64,000 nucleotides of DNA from Thomasclavelia sp. (GCA_028749475.1 JAQVWN010000007.1:1-64000), one strand, 5' to 3'. Shown: positions 15,150 through 23,838, counted from the stretch's first letter. Notes: generated from the sequence alone by a model not told the origin. Numbers and translations are program-made.

Positions 15150-16655
15150 ATGACTGAAGCAGAAAAAATGTTAATTCTAAATAATCTTGCTTATTCAAGA
15201 ACATTCAAAACAACTAATTACGAGGAAAAGAAAAAAATCTTGAATAAATCTCTTAACCAAACAATTGATAGTTTTGATAAGCCTGATGTATTATCAGATT
15301 CTCAGTGGAAAAAGGTTCAAAATACAATAAAAAATGATGATGCTTTCAAAGATGTTAAGCTTAAATCAATTGATTATAAAAAAGATAAACAAGTTAATAT
15401 CTTATTTTCAGATAATAGTGCCAATAAAAATAAAGCTTTAGTTGTATTTAAAGGTACTGATACTAAAGAATGGCATGATAATGGACAAGGAGGACAATGG
15501 GATACAACCGATACTCCTCAACAAAAAGAAGCTAAAAAATTTGTTGAAAAGAAATGTTCAAAGGATAAATATGATGAAGTGGTTATATCTGGGCATTCAA
15601 AAGGTGGTAATAAGGCACAATATGTTGCAATCACAAACGATTATAGCAAAGTAAATATTACTAAAGCTTATTCTTTTGATGGGCAGGGAATGAATTATCC
15701 ATTTATGAAAAAGTATAAAAAACAGATTGATCAAAATGCTGATAAATTATATTTATATGCTGATTCAAATGATTATGTACATGCTTTATTTAATCAAATT
15801 CCAACAAAACATGTCTATTATACTAAGTCAGATGCAACGATAGCATCACTATTGAATTCACTAGATTTTAAAAAAATTATGAATGCTCATTCCCCATCTA
15901 CAATGTTAGATTTTTCTGGTGATAGTGTGAAAATGAAAACTACGGATGATGTCAAGGAAGATAAATTGTGCAAAATCATCAATGGGTTAACTGATTATTT
16001 GAGTATGAATTTAAGTAATAAAGATTATAATTATTTTATTCATTTAATAATGCATATTTTCGATAAGGACGAAGGTTGTGACTATTTTAAAAACCATAAA
16101 AAACCTAAAAATTTTGAAAAAAATATTGTAGCATGCATCTATAATTATTGTACTGATGTTTTAAAACTTGATGCTAAAGATACAACAATAATGGTTGCAA
16201 TTTTATCTGCTGCTTTTTTATATGATAATAACTTCAAAACACTTGATTTTACAGATATTGCCCTTAACGAAATCATCTCCAAAGTTAGTGCAGAATCACT
16301 AACTGATTATAAGGTGAGAGATTTTAGTGATACAATGTTGAATAGTTTTTTAAAACTCGTGAAACAATCACAAGATGATGAACCAATATATGAGTTTTGG
16401 AATTGGGATGTTTGGCCCCAAGTTAAAGATTATTTTGTTGGATACTCTTTAGAAGATGCTAATAATAGTTATAAAAAATATTATTCACATATGATTGATA
16501 TGGAAGATATGACAGAAAAACAGGCAAAAGATATATTTAAAAAGGTTAGACAGAAAGATACAGAATTCTCTAAAGAGATAAATAATAAAATTGATGAGTT
16601 AAATAAATGTATTAGTGATATCCAAGATAATTTAATAGCAAAAATTAAACTATAA
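15150..16655 (+). CDS. T7SS lipase effector, TslA-like reverse architecture
   Basis: 501 aa. The N-terminal ~270 residues form an alpha/beta hydrolase of the DUF2974/Mbeg1 lipase type: VVFKGTDTKEWHDNGQGG, nucleophile motif VISGHSKGGNKAQY (Ser about 148), YADSNDYVHAL with the probable Asp, and NAHSPSTML with the probable His (about 249). The remaining ~230 residues are helical and end in a coiled coil (residues 440-501). Enzyme first and helical targeting domain last is the reverse of LXG toxins and matches S. aureus TslA, a secreted phospholipase. Small partner genes and lipoproteins flank it. It starts directly after the lipoprotein stop codon. Confidence 0.72.
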   Translation: MTEAEKMLILNNLAYSRTFKTTNYEEKKKILNKSLNQTIDSFDKPDVLSDSQWKKVQNTIKNDDAFKDVKLKSIDYKKDKQVNILFSDNSANKNKALVVFKGTDTKEWHDNGQGGQWDTTDTPQQKEAKKFVEKKCSKDKYDEVVISGHSKGGNKAQYVAITNDYSKVNITKAYSFDGQGMNYPFMKKYKKQIDQNADKLYLYADSNDYVHALFNQIPTKHVYYTKSDATIASLLNSLDFKKIMNAHSPSTMLDFSGDSVKMKTTDDVKEDKLCKIINGLTDYLSMNLSNKDYNYFIHLIMHIFDKDEGCDYFKNHKKPKNFEKNIVACIYNYCTDVLKLDAKDTTIMVAILSAAFLYDNNFKTLDFTDIALNEIISKVSAESLTDYKVRDFSDTMLNSFLKLVKQSQDDEPIYEFWNWDVWPQVKDYFVGYSLEDANNSYKKYYSHMIDMEDMTEKQAKDIFKKVRQKDTEFSKEINNKIDELNKCISDIQDNLIAKIKL

Positions 16656-16829
16656 AATATATTCATTTTATAAATAGTAAGTTATTAAGTATTTATAAAC
16701 GGCTAACAAGGAAAATTATTAGAGTAATGCACTTTTGTAGAATAGTAAATTTAGATTAGATAACTATATAGTGCCTATCAATTTAATTAAAACATTATAT
16801 ATAATTGACTAATAAATATGGAGTAACAA

Positions 16830-17312
16830 ATGAAAACGATTAAAAAAATAATTTGCATGGTTTTAATATTCACACTATTTATTGTGACAGGTTGTTCAAA
16901 AAACTGGAGTGAAGAAAAAAGTATATATGATAAAGTTACAGATTATGGATTTAAATGGTCCAATACTGACTATATTTTATTTGCAGCAGGAAGTCCATTC
17001 GAATTCGAATTTCATGCTTATCATGGAGCTGCAGAAGAAATATTACAATGTTATGTAGATAAAAATGGGGAAACAACATTAATCCTTTATTACAATAATA
17101 AAGATTATGGTAATTATTATAGTCATTATGCTCCATATGATCCCAATAATGAATATGGTGATGTAAAAGCTAAGATGGTAAAAGCTAAACAAGATTATAA
17201 GAAATTTTTAAAGATAGCTAAAATCAAAGAATCTGAGTTTCATAAATTTATGGATTACGTTTGGTACCTTCATGATGAAAAAGGAAAGTTTCCATCTAAG
17301 ACGAGAGAATAA
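16830..17312 (+). CDS. SKNWSEEK-family lipoprotein, copy 1 (candidate immunity)
   Basis: 160 aa. Signal peptide ends in VTGC; mature protein begins SKNWSEEKSIYDK. It shares this opening and the blocks YDPNNEYGD, KMVKAKQDY and ESEFHKFMDYVWYLH with the lipoproteins at 20375, 20972 and the broken one at 22496. It lies 174 nt after the lipase gene with GGAG before its ATG. The three other copies follow LXG effector tips, so the family is probably immunity lipoproteins, this copy guarding against either the lipase or a lost effector. No named family recognised. Confidence 0.6.
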   Translation: MKTIKKIICMVLIFTLFIVTGCSKNWSEEKSIYDKVTDYGFKWSNTDYILFAAGSPFEFEFHAYHGAAEEILQCYVDKNGETTLILYYNNKDYGNYYSHYAPYDPNNEYGDVKAKMVKAKQDYKKFLKIAKIKESEFHKFMDYVWYLHDEKGKFPSKTRE

Positions 17313-17571
17313 TAGAATTAACACAATACACTAACTTATATTTGTGCATTTAAACTTATAATTATAGTTATGATAGTTGTTAAAAACATAACTTTAAAGA
17401 GTAAGTATAAATATGATGCTCAATAGGACTAAAACATAGCCAAAGTATGCATACAAAAATGCATACTTTTTTCTAAATATTATGTTTATAATCAACAATA
17501 TCTATACATTTTAGGATCGTTAAACCACGTATTTACGCCGTTTATCATAAGGTGTTCATACTGAGATGTTT
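17313..17571. other. Right end of module A (non-coding)
   Basis: No gene. From about 17420 it matches 44503-44672 closely: the phrase before the terminator, the terminator at 17442, then about 100 nt leading into the tRNA-Trp fragment. This is the shared right arm of two related elements. Confidence 0.6.
17442..17473 (+). terminator. Module-end terminator A
   Basis: AAAGTATGCAT-ACAAAA-ATGCATACTTT with T run; the same hairpin closes modules B (23103) and C (44543). Confidence 0.8.
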
Positions 17572-17667
17572 TCCTACTACCCCTGCCAAAATAGCACAAA
17601 ACGCGCATAAATGCGTGTTTTTTTGTCTTTTTAGAACAAAAGTGCATACAAAAATGCATACTTTTTT
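17572..17667 (+). repeat. Internal attachment-like repeat with tRNA-Trp 3' end
   Basis: 17572-17588 equals the last 17 nt of tRNA-Trp, and identity with 12532 onwards continues through both terminator hairpins with only a few changes. The upstream arm differs from the tRNA but equals the arm before the third copy at 44673. It is the junction between two tandemly inserted elements. Confidence 0.75.
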
Positions 17668-17771
17668 CTAATTTTTGATTTGAAAATTGTTAAAATGTTA
17701 TATTTTTTTGGTTAAATCTAAGGAAAGAAAGAATCTATGTAATTATTTTAATTCTAATTTCTTTACTAGAC

Positions 17772-17800
17772 TAGACAATAACTAATAGGCATGTTAGAAT
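17772..17800 (+). promoter_or_regulatory. Promoter of the LXG effector operon
   Basis: TAGACA at 17772-17777, 17-nt spacer, TAGAAT at 17795-17800. The predicted transcript meets an intrinsic terminator before the first gene. Confidence 0.55.
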
Positions 17801-17816
17801 AAACGCAACTTATGGG

Positions 17817-17848
17817 GAAGTCGTGTTTTTTTGCGACTTCTTTTTTAT
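17817..17848 (+). terminator. Attenuator-like terminator in the LXG operon leader
   Basis: GAAGTCG (17817-17823) pairs with CGACTTC (17834-17840), followed by six T residues. It lies between the predicted start (near 17807) and the first ATG at 17861, so the operon is expressed only by read-through. Confidence 0.65.
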
Positions 17849-17860
17849 TTTGGAGGGTAT

Positions 17861-18145
17861 ATGGATAATATTAATGTTACAAAAGATTTTAAAGATCAAG
17901 TCAAAGAATTAACATTATCATCAAACGGATATAATGATAGTGAAACAAAACTTTCACAACCAATTGAAGCAAATATAACTGCAGTTTCAACCTTAGTAGA
18001 AGGTTCTAATAAAGTGAGTTCTATTTCAAAAGATTTGAATGAGAACTTAAAAAAGGTGACAACAAATCTTAATACTTATGTTGATGAAAATGAAGTACAA
18101 GATAATAAAACTGCCTCTAATTTCAAATCTGGTGGTAATGCTTAA
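17861..18145 (+). CDS. Small LXG-associated partner protein
   Basis: 94 aa from the ATG at 17861 (GGAGGG 5 nt upstream; an in-frame TTG 30 nt earlier is within the attenuator). Helical with a polar, asparagine-rich tail (ENEVQDNKTASNFKSGG) and the opening MDNINVTKDFKDQVKELTLS, resembling the YwqI/TIGR04197 type of partner. It overlaps the next gene by one base (TAATG), so the two small partners are translationally coupled. Confidence 0.55.
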   Translation: MDNINVTKDFKDQVKELTLSSNGYNDSETKLSQPIEANITAVSTLVEGSNKVSSISKDLNENLKKVTTNLNTYVDENEVQDNKTASNFKSGGNA

Positions 18146-18486
18146 TGGATATGAATAATTCTAGAGGAGAAAAAGAATTGCAACATGATATTTCTAACCA
18201 AGAGGATTTAGTTAATAAAATAAAGAAGAATCAAAGTAAATTTGAAGAGATTGCATTTGAATCCAATAAATTGTTTCAAATGCTTAAACAAGCGCTTGAA
18301 TATTCACCTATAGCAAGTACATCAAATGTAAATAATATCTATTTGATTAATGAAATTGATGAAACAATACATGAAATGAATATTGCTATTAATCAAACAG
18401 AAAACAGTTTTAATGAAAGACTAGAAAAGGAAACAAAGAAATACAATCAATTAGTTGATAAAGAAGATTTAAATAAGAGGAGTTAA
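18145..18486 (+). CDS. Coiled-coil LXG-associated partner (DUF5082-like)
   Basis: 113 aa, two helices separated by a short loop around residues 55-65 (SPIASTSNVNN). High Lys/Glu content with heptad spacing, as in DUF5082/YwqH proteins upstream of LXG toxins. Sits between the first partner and the effector; AGGAG of the effector lies within 10 nt after its stop. Probably forms a complex with the effector N-terminus for delivery to EssC. Confidence 0.55.
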   Translation: MDMNNSRGEKELQHDISNQEDLVNKIKKNQSKFEEIAFESNKLFQMLKQALEYSPIASTSNVNNIYLINEIDETIHEMNIAINQTENSFNERLEKETKKYNQLVDKEDLNKRS

Positions 18487-18490
18487 TAAG

Positions 18491-20374
18491 ATGGGTTATT
18501 GTTATGACAGTATAAAGGTAAATGGTTTAAAAAAACAAATATCAAAAGATATTGAAGAAAAGAGAAAATATTTTGATGATATAAAAATGAAAACTTCAAA
18601 GATAGTTGAATCCGATTCAACAAGTCAAACGATAGACAGTACCAAATTAGTATTATCAGATATTAATACAATAATAGCAGCAGTTTATGTATACTATGAT
18701 TCGTTAGAAAATAGTTATACCAAATTAAATAATTCATTTAAAAGTCAAATTGGAAATGTTTATAATATAACATCGGTAAATGAAGATGAAATTCAAAATC
18801 AAAATGAATTTTTATTAAAGATATCGAATGGTCTTAAAGATACAATAGATAATTACGAAACATTAGATAGTGATACTACTAGATTAGTAAGTTCTTCTGA
18901 AATAGCATTAAATGTTACTAATAAAGCAATTAAGAATAACAATAATATTTTAGAAGATTTTCATGGTTTTTGTTCTAATGCTGACAGTTGTGTATCTGAA
19001 ATAAACAGTCTAATCACAAGTATTGAAAATGCAATTAATTCTTTAACAAAGGTTGTTGGTAGTTATAAAGGAACAGAATATGATCGAACATCTTTAGACC
19101 TTAAAGGATTAGCTCTATCTACATTAAAGACTAAAGGTTATATTGATTCTAACGGAAATATTACATCTGCAGGTTATAAATATTTAGAAAAATGTTTTAA
19201 AAAGGAACCAAAAGATTTGAATTACGAAAATATTTTTTTAGCAACTGAGTTAATTACTTATGTTGACACTGCTAAAGAACTTAAAAAAGTCCTAGATGCA
19301 GGGTATTGCAATAAGATAAAAGTTAATGGGAAAATATACTATCAGTGTTCACCATCCTTTAAAGTTATTATAGTGGCTGGCAGTGCTAAACTTCAACATG
19401 ATGCTCTGATAAATGGAAATTCTAACTGGGACTCATATAAGAAGAAAATATTATGTAATGATGCCATGATCTGTCAAATTAATCAATGCGGATATGTTGA
19501 TGAAAAAAACAAGTTTTCAAAGATGATGGACATGTCAGGATCATCTAAAGCCGAAATCAAGAAGCTTCAAAAACATGATAATGTCTCTTATTTTTATTTT
19601 TCTGATGATGAAATAAGCATCCAAACAAGTTATGAAGCAAAAACTTATGGAACTTCTTTAGATAAATGTTATTGTAAGCGGATAGATATCAAGCCTTATG
19701 ATACTGAAGCTGATTTAAATTCAGCTATTAATGAAAAAGAGAAGGAAAGGGCTTCTGAAGATGCAAAAATGGCTTTATTTGAAGAAGTCAACACAATAGT
19801 GATGGATATAGGTACTGGAGGAACGTATAGTAAAGTAACTGGAAATATTAATAAGGCTGAGAAATATAATAATCTATTAACTAATTTCTTAAGAGATTAT
19901 TGTGGTGTAGATATCACAAAAGATGGTACTTCGAAAACAACTAATATTGAAGGAACTGAAGCTGATTTTAGTTATAATTTAACATTGATAGAAGATACGA
20001 TGAGCACTTTTTCTTTAAAAGCAACTTATGATAACACCAATGGGTATATAAATCTTTCGGTTGGTGAAAAAACAAAAGAAAAAATTGCTCATTATAATCA
20101 AGTGATTGATGAGATCAATGAACGTAATTCTAGTAACGATATTAAACATATCTATAAATATAATTCAAAATCTAATCTTGATCCAAATAGTATTAAATCA
20201 TTTTATAATAAGTATAAAAAAAGTCCATATATAAAAGAGTTTTTTCCAAACGGAAGTCCCTATGAAAAGAATTCTACCTTAGTAATACCTAAAATCACTT
20301 ATAATACTATAGTTAATAATTATCAAAAAGCAGAAATGATTGCACAATTTATAATAGAACTGGAGGGAAACTAG
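18491..20374 (+). CDS. LXG-type T7SS effector with unrecognised C-terminal domain
   Basis: 627 aa. The first ~215 residues are long helices opening MGYCYDSIKVNGLKKQISKD, like LXG targeting domains. Residues ~225-627 form the candidate toxin domain: KGYIDSNGNITSAGYKYLEK, a cysteine-containing middle (CYCKRIDIKPYD), ERASEDAKMALFEEVNTIVMD and a variable end followed by ITYNTIVNNYQKAEM. No catalytic motif is obvious. The DNA from 19393 to about 19975 is repeated almost exactly at 21511. It is followed at the next base by a lipoprotein gene, implying a target at or outside the membrane (inference). SD is GAGGAG. Confidence 0.65.
   Translation: MGYCYDSIKVNGLKKQISKDIEEKRKYFDDIKMKTSKIVESDSTSQTIDSTKLVLSDINTIIAAVYVYYDSLENSYTKLNNSFKSQIGNVYNITSVNEDEIQNQNEFLLKISNGLKDTIDNYETLDSDTTRLVSSSEIALNVTNKAIKNNNNILEDFHGFCSNADSCVSEINSLITSIENAINSLTKVVGSYKGTEYDRTSLDLKGLALSTLKTKGYIDSNGNITSAGYKYLEKCFKKEPKDLNYENIFLATELITYVDTAKELKKVLDAGYCNKIKVNGKIYYQCSPSFKVIIVAGSAKLQHDALINGNSNWDSYKKKILCNDAMICQINQCGYVDEKNKFSKMMDMSGSSKAEIKKLQKHDNVSYFYFSDDEISIQTSYEAKTYGTSLDKCYCKRIDIKPYDTEADLNSAINEKEKERASEDAKMALFEEVNTIVMDIGTGGTYSKVTGNINKAEKYNNLLTNFLRDYCGVDITKDGTSKTTNIEGTEADFSYNLTLIEDTMSTFSLKATYDNTNGYINLSVGEKTKEKIAHYNQVIDEINERNSSNDIKHIYKYNSKSNLDPNSIKSFYNKYKKSPYIKEFFPNGSPYEKNSTLVIPKITYNTIVNNYQKAEMIAQFIIELEGN
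19393..19975 (+). repeat. Direct repeat in the LXG effector gene, copy 1
   Basis: Starts at ACTTCAACATGATGC inside the effector gene and corresponds to 21511-22095, nearly identical until codons for ADFSY. Lies upstream of the most variable part of the effector tip. Confidence 0.75.
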
Positions 20375-20848
20375 ATGAAAAACACTAAAAAAATACTAAT
20401 GCCAATCCTGTTGCTCAGTTTATTATTAGTGACAGGTTGCTCAAAAAACTGGAGTGAAGAAAAAAGAATATATGATAAAATTGTAAATTATGGATTCAAA
20501 TGGACGCAAACTCTCCATTTTTCAATAGATGGAACTCGTGAGTTTGATTTTAGTGCTAAACATGGAACCAATGAGGAAAACTTTCAATGTTACGTAGATG
20601 AGGATGGTAAGGCTACTTTAATTCTTTATAACACTAATAAAGATTATGGAAAATATGATTTTTTTTGTGCACCCTACGACCCTAGTAATGAATATGGTGA
20701 TAACAAAGACAAGATGGTAAAAGCTCAAAAAGACTTTAACAAGTTTTTAAAGAAAGCAAAAATCAAAAAGTCTGAGTTTCATAAATTTATGGATTATGTT
20801 TGGTATCTTCATGAGGAAAAAGGTAAATTTCCCGATAAAAAAAGATAA
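20375..20848 (+). CDS. SKNWSEEK-family lipoprotein, copy 2 (cognate immunity candidate)
   Basis: 157 aa, signal peptide ending VTGC then SKNWSEEKRIYDK. Starts one base after the LXG effector stop with GGAGGG upstream, the classic toxin-immunity spacing. The variable part lies at residues ~38-60 and 80-100, while YDPSNEYGD and EFHKFMDYVWYLHEEKGKFP are conserved across the family, suggesting that the variable patch contacts the toxin tip. Confidence 0.68.
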   Translation: MKNTKKILMPILLLSLLLVTGCSKNWSEEKRIYDKIVNYGFKWTQTLHFSIDGTREFDFSAKHGTNEENFQCYVDEDGKATLILYNTNKDYGKYDFFCAPYDPSNEYGDNKDKMVKAQKDFNKFLKKAKIKKSEFHKFMDYVWYLHEEKGKFPDKKR

Positions 20849-20971
20849 TTGTAGATTCACATATTTATTTACTTGATAACAAGTGATTTCAAATAGAAGG
20901 TTTAATGTATAGTTGTCAGTTGAATTACAGTTATTGTATATGTTAAATAACAAATTAATATGGAGTAACAA

Positions 20972-21448
20972 ATGAAAATGATTAAAAAAATAATAACTTC
21001 AATTATTGTACTCACTCTATTCTTTGTGACAGGTTGTTCAAAAAACTGGAGTGAAGAAAAAAGTATATATGAGAAAATTGCAGATTATGGATTTAAATGG
21101 ACCGAAACCTTGCATTATAATGAGGGTGAAGATTATGAATTTGATTTTAGTTCCCAACATGGTGATCAAGAAGAACATTTACAATGTTCTGTAGATGAAA
21201 ATGGGGAAACTACTTTAATTAATTATAATATTAATAAAGATTATGGAGATTATTATAATCATTATGCTCCCTATGATCCTAATAATGAGTATGGGGATGT
21301 TGCAGCTAAGATGGTAAAAGCTAAACAAGATTTTACAAAATTTTTAAAGAAAGCAAAAATTAAAGAATCTGAGTTTCATAAATTTATGGATTATGTTTGG
21401 TATCTTCATGAGGAAAAAGGGAAGTTTCCAGTTGAAAAGATAGATTAA
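20972..21448 (+). CDS. SKNWSEEK-family lipoprotein, copy 3
   Basis: 158 aa, signal peptide ending VTGC. Same family as copies 1 and 2, with its own GGAG and a 123-nt gap to the preceding gene. It is followed not by an intact effector but by the truncated effector tip at 21511. A spare immunity gene left from an earlier effector, or protection against a sibling's variant, are both plausible. Confidence 0.65.
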   Translation: MKMIKKIITSIIVLTLFFVTGCSKNWSEEKSIYEKIADYGFKWTETLHYNEGEDYEFDFSSQHGDQEEHLQCSVDENGETTLINYNINKDYGDYYNHYAPYDPNNEYGDVAAKMVKAKQDFTKFLKKAKIKESEFHKFMDYVWYLHEEKGKFPVEKID

Positions 21449-21510
21449 TAGAATGATATAACAAAAGAAACTAACCCCAATTTACTAATTTTAATACAAA
21501 TAAAAGGTTT

Positions 21511-22095
21511 AACTTCAACATGATGCCAAATAAATGGAAATTCTAACTGGGACTCATATAAGAAGAAAATATTATGTAATGATGCCATAATCTGTCAAAT
21601 TAATAAATGTGGATATGTTGATGAAAAAAACAAGTTTTCAAAGATGATTGACATGTCAGGATTATCTCAAGCCGAAATTAAAAAGCTTCAAAAACATGAT
21701 AATGTCTCTTATTTTTATTTTTCTGATGATGAAATAAGCATCCAAACAAGTTATGAAGCGAAAACTTATGGAACTTCTTTAGATAAATGTTATTGTAAGC
21801 GGATAGATATCAAGCCTTATGATACTGAAGCTGATTTAAATTCAGCTATTAATGAAAAAGAGAAGGAAAGGGCTTCTGAAGATGCAAAAATGGCTTTATT
21901 TGAAGAAGTCAACACAATAGTGATGGATATAGGTACTGGAGGAACGTATAGTAAAGTAACTGGAAATATTAATAAGGCTGAGAAATATAATAATCTATTA
22001 ACTAATTTCTTAAGAGATTATTGTGGTGTAGATATCACAAAAGATGGTACTTCGAAAACAACTAATATTGAAGGAACTGAAGCTGATTTTAGTTA
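21511..22095 (+). repeat. Direct repeat in the LXG effector gene, copy 2
   Basis: Second copy within the headless tip; differences are few and include a small indel near 21525. Confidence 0.75.
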
Positions 22096-22495
22096 TGAAC
22101 TATCACGTATAAGTAGTACGATGAGGACTTTTTCATTACAATCAAGTTATGATAAAACGAATGGATATATAAATCTGTCAGTAACTGAAGAAACAAAAGA
22201 TAAAATAACTCATTATAATAAAGTGATTGATGAGATTAATGAACGTAACTCGGGTGTTGATATAGACAATATATTGAAATATAATTCAAAATCAAGTTTT
22301 AGTTCAGAGTCTATTATAGGCTTTTATAACGATTATAAAGACAGTCCATATATAAAAGAATTTTTTCCAAACGGAAGTCCCTATAAAAAGAATTCTACCT
22401 TAGCAATACCTAAAATTACTTATAATACTGTGGTTAATAATTACCAAAAAGCAGAAATGATTTCAGAATTATTAATTAGAATGGGGGGAATATAG
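21511..22495 (+). pseudogene. Headless copy of the LXG effector C-terminal domain
   Basis: The DNA matches the effector gene from 19393; a small indel near 21525 breaks the frame, and the open part runs from the ATG at 21644 (283 aa). Nearly all bases agree until about 22095, after which the protein diverges (DFSYNLTLIEDTM versus DFSYELSRISSTM) before ending in the same ITYNT.VNNYQKAEM. There is no targeting domain, no ribosome-binding site and no partner genes. It resembles the orphan tips stored beside polymorphic toxin loci. Confidence 0.7.
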
Positions 22496-22971
22496 ATGAA
22501 AAATATTAAAAGAATTATTATCACAATATTAGTGTTCACTCTATTCTTTGTGACAGGATGTTCGAAAAATTGGAGTGAAGAAAAAAAATATATGAGAAGA
22601 TTTCAGATTATGGATTCAAATGGACAGAGACGACATTTGACCTATCAACCAAGAATTTTGAATTTGATTTTAGCGCGTATCATGAAAATCATGAAGAAAT
22701 TTTACAATGTTATGTACATGAAAATGGTGAAATTACTTTAATTATTTATACTTTTGATAAAGATTATGGAAATTATTATAATCATTGTGCCCCATATGAT
22801 CCCGGTAATTACTATAGTGATAGCAAAGCTAAGATGGTAAAAGCCAAACAAGATTTTAAGAAATTTTTAAAGAAAGCTAAAATCAAAGAGTCTGAGTTTT
22901 ATAAATTTATGGATTATGTTTGGTATCTTCATGATGAAAAGGGAAAGTTCCCGGATAAAAAGGGAGAATAG
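22496..22971 (+). pseudogene. Frameshifted SKNWSEEK-family lipoprotein, copy 4
   Basis: Begins with an intact signal peptide and SKNWSEEK, then loses one base in the A tract near 22586 relative to its paralogues. After that the reading frame shifts, but the remaining codons in the other frame still encode the family's blocks (YDPGNYYSD, KMVKAKQDF, MDYVWYLHDEKGKFP) up to TAG at 22969-22971. Recently inactivated immunity gene of the headless effector copy. Confidence 0.75.
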
Positions 22972-23265
22972 AAAATAAGTATAATGCACTAACCTATTTA
23001 TTTGTGTATTTATATTTATAATTATAGTTATGCTGATTGCTCAAAATGTAGCTTTAAAGAATAAGGATAAATATGATGTTTAATAGGTCTAAAAACATAG
23101 CCAAAGTATGCATATAAAAATGCATACTTTTTTCTAAACTTTGATCTGAATTCTTATCAAATTAATCATTAACATAATCTCTATAAGAATTATTAAATAA
23201 TTAAATAACTTGCTTGTACATATTTAAATATATTTTAACTAAGGAGTTCGAATATAAATTAATAC
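22972..23265. other. Module B right end and module C left end (non-coding)
   Basis: No gene. It contains the module-end terminator at 23103-23134 followed by a diverged version of the stretch after tRNA-Trp (12628 onwards). No tRNA fragment is found here, unlike at 17572 and 44673. Confidence 0.5.
23103..23134 (+). terminator. Module-end terminator B
   Basis: AAAGTATGCAT-ATAAAA-ATGCATACTTT with T run, as at 17442 and 44543. Confidence 0.8.
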
Positions 23266-23293
23266 TTGAAATATACTCATACCATAGTACAAT
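23266..23293 (+). promoter_or_regulatory. Promoter of esxA copy 2
   Basis: TTGAAA at 23266-23271, 16-nt spacer, TACAAT at 23288-23293. The boxes differ in sequence from those of copy 1 although the transcribed leader is the same. Confidence 0.55.
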
Positions 23294-23298
23294 AAAAG

Positions 23299-23479
23299 TG
23301 GCTGGTGAGTGAATTATGGAAGATTTAATGATTTTTTGTGTCCTATTTTTTAATTAATAATATGGATTAGGGAAAATCAATAATTTTTTCGTATCCATTT
23401 TTTCTTTACTTAAATAAGTAAAGGGTAAGTCGTTAAGGTGTTTTATGGCACCAAAAAATTAAGAAGAGAGGAATTTATT
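23299..23479 (+). promoter_or_regulatory. Conserved esxA leader RNA, copy 2
   Basis: Same sequence and the same candidate helices as 12830-13009, with one extra T in the T run near 23331. That T shifts the frame of the short leader ORF, so the conserved entity is more likely RNA than peptide. Confidence 0.5.
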
Positions 23480-23770
23480 ATGGCAGGAACAATTAGATTA
23501 AATGCCGAAGGTTTACAAAGTGCGTCAAACAATTTAAAACAAGAAGGAAATGAATTTGAAACATTAGTAAATCAAATGCAATCAGTAGTAAACAGTTTAC
23601 CGGAAGCTTGGGAAGGTGAAGCAGCAAATGCTTATGTTGAACAATTTAGTCAACTTAAACCTAATCTTGATAAAACAAGAGAATTAATTGCTACAATAGC
23701 TACTCAAATTGATCAAACTTTACAAGCAGCACAAGAATTAGACTCAAATATTGCTTCAAAATTAAAATAA
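23480..23770 (+). CDS. esxA: WXG100 protein EsxA, copy 2
   Basis: 96 aa, identical in protein sequence to the product at 13010. Only a few silent substitutions separate the genes. ATG at 23480 with AGAAGAGAGG upstream. It heads the machinery locus (essA, esaB, essB, essC, esaA follow), the usual place for esxA, so this copy is probably the ancestral one. A terminator follows. Confidence 0.95.
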   Translation: MAGTIRLNAEGLQSASNNLKQEGNEFETLVNQMQSVVNSLPEAWEGEAANAYVEQFSQLKPNLDKTRELIATIATQIDQTLQAAQELDSNIASKLK

Positions 23771-23778
23771 GTAATAAT

Positions 23779-23815
23779 ACGCTCCGGGTTGTTTACTATA
23801 CGGAGCGTTTTGTCT
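23779..23815 (+). terminator. Terminator after esxA copy 2
   Basis: ACGCTCCG (23779-23786) and CGGAGCGT (23801-23808) with a T-rich tail; partial termination here would lower expression of the machinery relative to EsxA. Confidence 0.7.
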
Positions 23816-23838
23816 TATTTATAGAAAGGAAAATCATA

